Shown here piece after piece: positions 60,751 to 64,000 of a DNA stretch of 64,000 bases (its first letter is position 1; every line of letters begins with the position of its first letter). A program made the translations under genes and the position numbers. Under the pieces are notes generated by a model. That model was not told the DNA's origin and ran no database searches. It saw nothing but the letters and a program-made list of their open reading frames with translations. This stretch comes from Weissella confusa. Lineage in GTDB: Bacteria > Bacillota > Bacilli > Lactobacillales > Lactobacillaceae. The stretch is from positions 19,664 through 83,663 of the forward strand of contig JQAY01000011.1 of NCBI GenBank assembly GCA_001436895.1. The letters run 5' to 3'.

Positions 60751-62049
60751 ATGGATACTCGTTTTGAAGAGCGATTGGCTAGTGTTGGGTTTACCACGCT
60801 AACGCCAATTCAAGAAGCCGTAGCTGAACCATTGGCTGCTGGTGAATCAATCGATGCCTTGGCACCAACTGGAACTGGAAAGACTTTGGCCTTTACGTGG
60901 CCATTGTTGCCAACGTTGGTACCGGGGGATGGTGAACAATTGCTAATCTTGGCACCATCACAAGAATTGGCCATGCAAACGACCCGTGTTGTACGTGAAT
61001 GGGCAACTTTGGTGGACTTGAAGGTGTTGGCTTTGACTGGTGGCGCGAACGTGAAGCGTCAACTAGATGCCTTGAAGAAGCACCCAGAAGTGATTGTTGG
61101 AACACCAGGTCGTGTTGCTGAATTGGTCGACAACGGTAAGTTGAAGTTGAAGCGTTTGCGTACGTTACTTTTGGACGAAGCAGACGAATTGTTGACTGAA
61201 GATACTGCTAAGCAAATTGACGGCGTGTGGGACGCTATTGACGACCCTGATGTACAAGTTGCTTTATTTGGGGCGACAGAAGTAGATACGACAATCGCGG
61301 CTGGTTTGTTCGATCGCGACTTTACGCGTATTGACCAACGTAATGTCCCAATTCCAACGGCAATTGCCCACGAATTCTGGCCAACTGCCCGCGAGCAACG
61401 CAACAAGCGCTTGCGCCAATTGGCAGCGCGCAAGAACTTCCAAGCGATTGTGTTCTTTAACACGACCAAGCAATTGAAGGTGACGGCTAGTTTCTTGGCG
61501 CACGAACACGTGGCAATGGCGACATTGGTCCGTGGTGATTCAAGTTCAACGCGCGCCAAGTCATTGGAAAACTTCCGTAAGGGCACGGCAAAGTTCTTGT
61601 TGACGACTGATGTGGCTGCGCGTGGTTTGGATATTCCTGACTTGCCAGCGGTTATCAACTTTGATTTGCCACGTAACGGTGAAACTTATACACACCGTGC
61701 CGGCCGTACGGGTCGTATGGGCAAGCATGGTTTGGTTATTTCATTTGGAAATGATCACGATTTGCGTGATTTGCGTCGTTTGGTGGCTGTTGATATTCAA
61801 TTGGTTAACGGTGCTAGTCAAGCAACGAAGCCAACGTCATTCTCAGGGTCAGCTGGTCATACGGTAGAGCCAGGTGCAAACAAGGAAACGGCTGATAAGC
61901 CACGTCCGGTTGCAAAGGTGCGTAAGGCCCAAAAGAAGAAGGCTGAAGAAGTTGTGGCGCGTACAGATCGCTTCGCAAAAGAGAAAAAAGCTAAGCGTAA
62001 GCACAGTAAAAATAAGGGTAAGCCAAAGCGTAAAAACGGCGAAAACTAG
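60751..62049 (+). CDS. DEAD-box RNA helicase
   Basis: This 432-residue helicase has the Q-motif region (FTTLTPIQEAV), motif I APTGTGKT, motif Ib TPGR, motif II LDEAD, motif III as FGATEVD (GAT rather than SAT), motif V DVAARGLDIPD and motif VI HRAGRTGR. A Lys/Arg-rich C-terminal tail (about 390-432) probably binds RNA. It is a CshB/YfmL-like cold-shock or ribosome-assembly helicase by type; the exact member is uncertain. ATG 60751 follows ATGAGGAT. Single gene. Confidence 0.94.
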   Translation: MDTRFEERLASVGFTTLTPIQEAVAEPLAAGESIDALAPTGTGKTLAFTWPLLPTLVPGDGEQLLILAPSQELAMQTTRVVREWATLVDLKVLALTGGANVKRQLDALKKHPEVIVGTPGRVAELVDNGKLKLKRLRTLLLDEADELLTEDTAKQIDGVWDAIDDPDVQVALFGATEVDTTIAAGLFDRDFTRIDQRNVPIPTAIAHEFWPTAREQRNKRLRQLAARKNFQAIVFFNTTKQLKVTASFLAHEHVAMATLVRGDSSSTRAKSLENFRKGTAKFLLTTDVAARGLDIPDLPAVINFDLPRNGETYTHRAGRTGRMGKHGLVISFGNDHDLRDLRRLVAVDIQLVNGASQATKPTSFSGSAGHTVEPGANKETADKPRPVAKVRKAQKKKAEEVVARTDRFAKEKKAKRKHSKNKGKPKRKNGEN

Positions 62050-62055
62050 GCATTT

Positions 62056-62090
62056 AGACCGCTATTTCGGAAATAGCGGTCTTTCTTTTT
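62056..62090 (+). terminator. Intrinsic terminator after helicase gene
   Basis: AGACCGCTATT pairs with AATAGCGGTCT around TTCGGAA-like sequence, followed by TTCTTTTT. Confidence 0.88.
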
Positions 62091-62099
62091 GCTCTTAGT

Positions 62100-62194
62100 T
62101 TGTGAAAATGTATTGTTATTTAGTTCACATAGAGCAGGGAATGTGTTACTATAAATAAGGATAGAGAGTTCACAAACGTTTTTTTGTTTGTGAA
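62100..62194 (+). promoter_or_regulatory. rex promoter region with Rex half-sites
   Basis: TTCACA (62124-62129) and TACTAT (62147-62152) are 17 bases apart and form a plausible promoter. Rex-type half-sites are TTGTGAA (62100-62106), TTCACA (62124-62129, the -35 itself), TTCACAA (62169-62175) and TTGTGAA (62188-62194). The last two are part of a nine-base inverted repeat, TTCACAAAC/GTTTGTGAA. Autoregulation by Rex is likely. Confidence 0.6.
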
Positions 62195-62237
62195 ATAGCA
62201 TGAAAATAAAATTTTTTAGAAAATGAGGTAGGTTGAC

Positions 62238-62882
62238 ATGGCAGAACATGACATCCCCCGCGCGACCGCTAAGCGTTTGCCAATTTATTACCGTTACTTG
62301 AAGCTTTTGTTGGATGCGGGGACGACTCGCGTTTCATCAAACGAATTGTCTGATGCTGTTAAGTTTGACGCTGCGACGATTCGTCGTGATTTCTCATACT
62401 TTGGTGCATTGGGAAAGCGTGGTTACGGGTACGACGTTAAGGCATTGATGACGTTCTTCGGTGAAATTTTGAACCAAGACACTTTGGCATCAGTTGCCCT
62501 TGTCGGAGTCGGTAATTTGGGACAAGCTTTGTTGAACTTTAACTTCCACCAAAGCTCAAACGCCCGCATTTCTGCAGCTTTTGATATTAACGAAGATATC
62601 GTGAACACGATTCAAGCTGGTGTCCCTGTATACAGCATGGACGATTTGGAGAAGCAAATTTCTGATCAACGCATTGATGTGGCAATTTTGACGGTCCCAG
62701 CACCAGTTGCCCAAGAATTGGCTAACCGTTTGGCTAAGGCCGGGGTACACGGAATTTTGAACTTCACGCCATTGCGTTTGGATGTGCCTAGTGATGTCCG
62801 CGTACAAAACGTTGATTTGACGAACGAATTGCAAACGTTGTTGTACTTCATCAATAACTTTGGCGCTTCAGAGGCTGAATAA
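62238..62882 (+). CDS. rex: redox-sensing transcriptional repressor Rex
   Basis: The 214-residue repressor has an N-terminal winged helix ([37 protein letters not shown]) and a C-terminal Rossmann NAD(H)-binding domain ([14 protein letters not shown]). It ends with the domain-swapped helix typical of Rex ([11 protein letters not shown]). It senses the NADH/NAD+ ratio and represses fermentative and respiratory genes. ATG 62238 follows AATGAGGTAGG. Half-sites of its own operator lie in the upstream region. Terminator directly after. Confidence 0.96.
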   Translation: MAEHDIPRATAKRLPIYYRYLKLLLDAGTTRVSSNELSDAVKFDAATIRRDFSYFGALGKRGYGYDVKALMTFFGEILNQDTLASVALVGVGNLGQALLNFNFHQSSNARISAAFDINEDIVNTIQAGVPVYSMDDLEKQISDQRIDVAILTVPAPVAQELANRLAKAGVHGILNFTPLRLDVPSDVRVQNVDLTNELQTLLYFINNFGASEAE

Positions 62883-62891
62883 TGACACGAG

Positions 62892-62919
62892 AAGTCACCC
62901 ATTCCTGGGTGGCTTTTTA
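62892..62919 (+). terminator. Intrinsic terminator after rex
   Basis: AAGTCACCCA pairs with TGGGTGGCTT around TTCC, followed by TTTA. Confidence 0.88.
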
Positions 62920-62933
62920 TTTCATTTTGAAAC

Positions 62934-62972
62934 ATGACAACGCTTACTTTGTGAAAGTCGTTTTGGTAGAAT
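62934..62972 (+). promoter_or_regulatory. Orphan intergenic promoter with cre-like site
   Basis: Extended -10 TGG-TAGAAT (62964-62972), with a possible -35 CTTACT (62943-62948) at 18 bases. ATGACAACGCTTACT (62934-62948) matches the cre consensus at 14 of 15 positions and covers that -35. A TTGTGAA Rex half-site follows at 62949-62955. No open reading frame follows before the terminator at 63092. Confidence 0.5.
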
Positions 62973-62978
62973 GATATA

Positions 62979-63135
62979 TGTTAAGTAGTTCATACTTAGC
63001 ATTTCTCATATGTTACAGACGTTATTATTGTCTAAGACCTCTAAAATGATAACGCCTCAAATAGGCGTGCCTAACCATCACGACTGTTTGTAAAATGGGC
63101 CCCGATATATTCATATCGGAGGCCCATTTTTTTAT
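62979..63135 (+). ncRNA. Candidate small RNA between rex and srtA
   Basis: About 155 bases between the orphan promoter and a strong terminator (AAAATGGGCC/GGCCCATTTT with CGATAT/ATATCG, 63092-63133), with no credible gene. The segment can form TAAGTA/TACTTA, GTTATTATT/AATGATAAC (63021-63029 with 63045-63053) and ACGCCT/AGGCGT (63052-63068) stems. It resembles a stand-alone sRNA. A long srtA leader is less likely, because the terminator precedes srtA. Confidence 0.55.
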
Positions 63136-63182
63136 TAATTTGGTGGTACGATATCAGTAAATTAACGAGGGGTGACGTTGAT

Positions 63183-63908
63183 ATGAGTGAAAAGAAAAAG
63201 AAGAAGAAATTCGCATGGCTGAAATGGCTGGGTGTACTACTGATTTTGATAATTTCGTTGGGCTTGATTTTTCATAACGAGATTGCCAACTTTACGTTAA
63301 AGTCATTCGAACCACAAGTTACAAAGCAATCGATCAAGGCCGGGCAGAAAGAAAAGAAACAGGCGAACTACGATTGGCAGAAAGTGGGCGCTTTAACAGC
63401 GCAGCAGGTGCTACAAGCGCGCTTGAATTCAGACAAGATTAATTTTATTGGCTTTGTCGCTGTGCCGGAAGTTGGTATTTCGGTACCAATTTCAAACGGT
63501 ACGACTGATTTAAACTTGTCGCTAGGTGCTGGGACGATGTTTCCTGATGAAGTGATGGGGGAAGGCAATTATGCCTTAGCTTCTCACTTTATTCCAGGTG
63601 ACTCAGGCCGTGATTTGCTGTTCTCGCCACTTTACTACAAAGGAAAAGTGGGCCAAGACATTTATCTGACTGATATGAACAAGGTTTATCGCTACAAAGC
63701 AGTGGACTTCAAGGTGATTCAGCCAACCGATGTCGATTGGGTTTACCCAGTTGAAGGTAAGAAGCTGGTCACGTTGATCACGTGTGATTACACGGCCAAA
63801 CGTGGCCGTATTATGATGCGTGGTGAGCTACAAGGGGTAAAGACTTGGGCAGAAACGCCAAAAGACATTCAAAAGGCATTCACTACGGATAACCGTTGGA
63901 TTAAGTAA
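63183..63908 (+). CDS. srtA: class A sortase
   Basis: This 241-residue transpeptidase has a Lys-rich N-terminus, one membrane helix (about 14-33) and the sortase barrel. The catalytic Cys is in TLITCDYT and the Arg in KRGRIMMRGEL. The His is in ALASHFIPG, where LASH replaces the usual LAGH. It cleaves LPxTG-like motifs and links the protein to peptidoglycan; the LPHTA-bearing adhesin at 15176-17089 is a likely substrate. ATG 63183 follows ACGAGGGGTGA. Its terminator seems to be broken by an insertion element. Confidence 0.92.
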   Translation: MSEKKKKKKFAWLKWLGVLLILIISLGLIFHNEIANFTLKSFEPQVTKQSIKAGQKEKKQANYDWQKVGALTAQQVLQARLNSDKINFIGFVAVPEVGISVPISNGTTDLNLSLGAGTMFPDEVMGEGNYALASHFIPGDSGRDLLFSPLYYKGKVGQDIYLTDMNKVYRYKAVDFKVIQPTDVDWVYPVEGKKLVTLITCDYTAKRGRIMMRGELQGVKTWAETPKDIQKAFTTDNRWIK

Positions 63909-63914
63909 CGACTC

Positions 63915-63946
63915 AAAAAAAGCCATTGGCGCCGTATTTGGTGCCA
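63915..63946 (+). terminator. Truncated terminator of srtA
   Basis: The left arm AAAAAAAGCCATTGGCGCC is present, but the right arm stops after GGTGCCA. The expected continuation of the right arm plus T-run is missing, replaced by a TGAACTG sequence. The natural reading is disruption by the element that starts at 63947. Confidence 0.5.
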
Positions 63947-64000
63947 TGAACTGAACCCCGAAAATTGGAGTGACGTTTAAGCGGCTAACTGGTCGGAAAG
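63947..64000. mobile_element. Probable end of an IS3-family element, partial
   Basis: The sequence from TGAACTGAACCCC onward resembles the TG-starting terminal inverted repeats of IS3/IS150-type elements. On the minus strand, codons from the window edge read LSDQLAA then a stop at 63977-63979, which could be the C-terminus of a transposase. Only 54 bases are visible, so the type and orientation remain uncertain. Confidence 0.45.

Overview
The window reads as a chromosome segment of a low-to-mid GC Lactobacillaceae member, most probably Weissella (W. confusa/cibaria group) or a close heterofermentative relative. This is inferred from the type of each protein, the strong TTG-leucine codon bias in highly expressed genes, the compact FabT-controlled FASII operon with FabK, the PyrR attenuator, and a T-box in front of an NhaC transporter. 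No tRNA, rRNA or CRISPR array was seen. The segment is gene-dense, mostly on the + strand, and punctuated by clear intrinsic terminators.

Layout. 1-1850: 3' end of an ImmA/IrrE-like protein, small proteins and an exported membrane-anchored protein. 2-14.5 kb: housekeeping and stress genes: gap, pgk, a DUF554 membrane protein diverging from a LysR regulator, a heterodimeric ABC exporter, cardiolipin synthase, an aldo/keto reductase, lepA and rpmE2. 14.9-19.4 kb: an accessory block with a sortase-anchored MucBP-like adhesin and a 609-residue regulator that looks like two Rgg-type proteins fused head to tail. The block is bounded by rpmE2 and by a decayed copy of the rpmE2 3' end, so it looks like an insertion. 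19.5-25.7 kb: hypothetical proteins, an SDR, an amino-acid permease and an M32 carboxypeptidase.

25.7-31.3 kb: a structured intergenic RNA candidate, then two adjacent transcription units that together look like a poorly described cell-envelope system. The first has a GT2-GtrA fusion, a phosphodiester-glycosidase-like exoprotein and a small membrane protein. The second has a Cthe_2159-type beta-helix protein, a VTC-domain protein and a DUF4956 membrane protein. 31.3-33 kb: a T-box (apparent Tyr specifier) and an NhaC-family transporter. 33-39 kb: an RNase HI-like gene, ebsA, rluD, a PyrR attenuator, pyrR and a carA/carB-like pair. The pair has intact reading frames but has lost catalytic residues in both subunits and much of CarB. 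This is the most unexpected content of the window.

39-52.4 kb: a PrsA-like foldase without lipobox, purB with PurBox-like sites, csbD, then the complete operon fabZ-fabT-fabH-acpP-fabK-fabD-fabG-fabF-accB-fabZ-accC-accD-accA, with FabT-type palindromes at the main promoter and before acpP. 52.4-62.9 kb: rpiA, a phosphohexomutase, an orphan YoeB-like toxin, a serine hydrolase, lemA-htpX, rlmCD, a Gfo/Idh oxidoreductase behind a cre-like site, a DEAD-box helicase, and rex with several Rex half-sites. 62.9-64 kb: a candidate small RNA with its own promoter and terminator, a class A sortase that could anchor the 15-kb adhesin, and what appears to be the end of an IS3-type element inserted into the sortase terminator.

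Themes: central carbon and redox control (gap, pgk, rpiA, the phosphohexomutase, rex, cre-like sites), membrane lipid synthesis, and cell-surface decoration and anchoring (adhesin, sortase, PrsA, GT2-GtrA/VTC/DUF4956 region). All functional assignments rest on reading motifs. No database search was possible.
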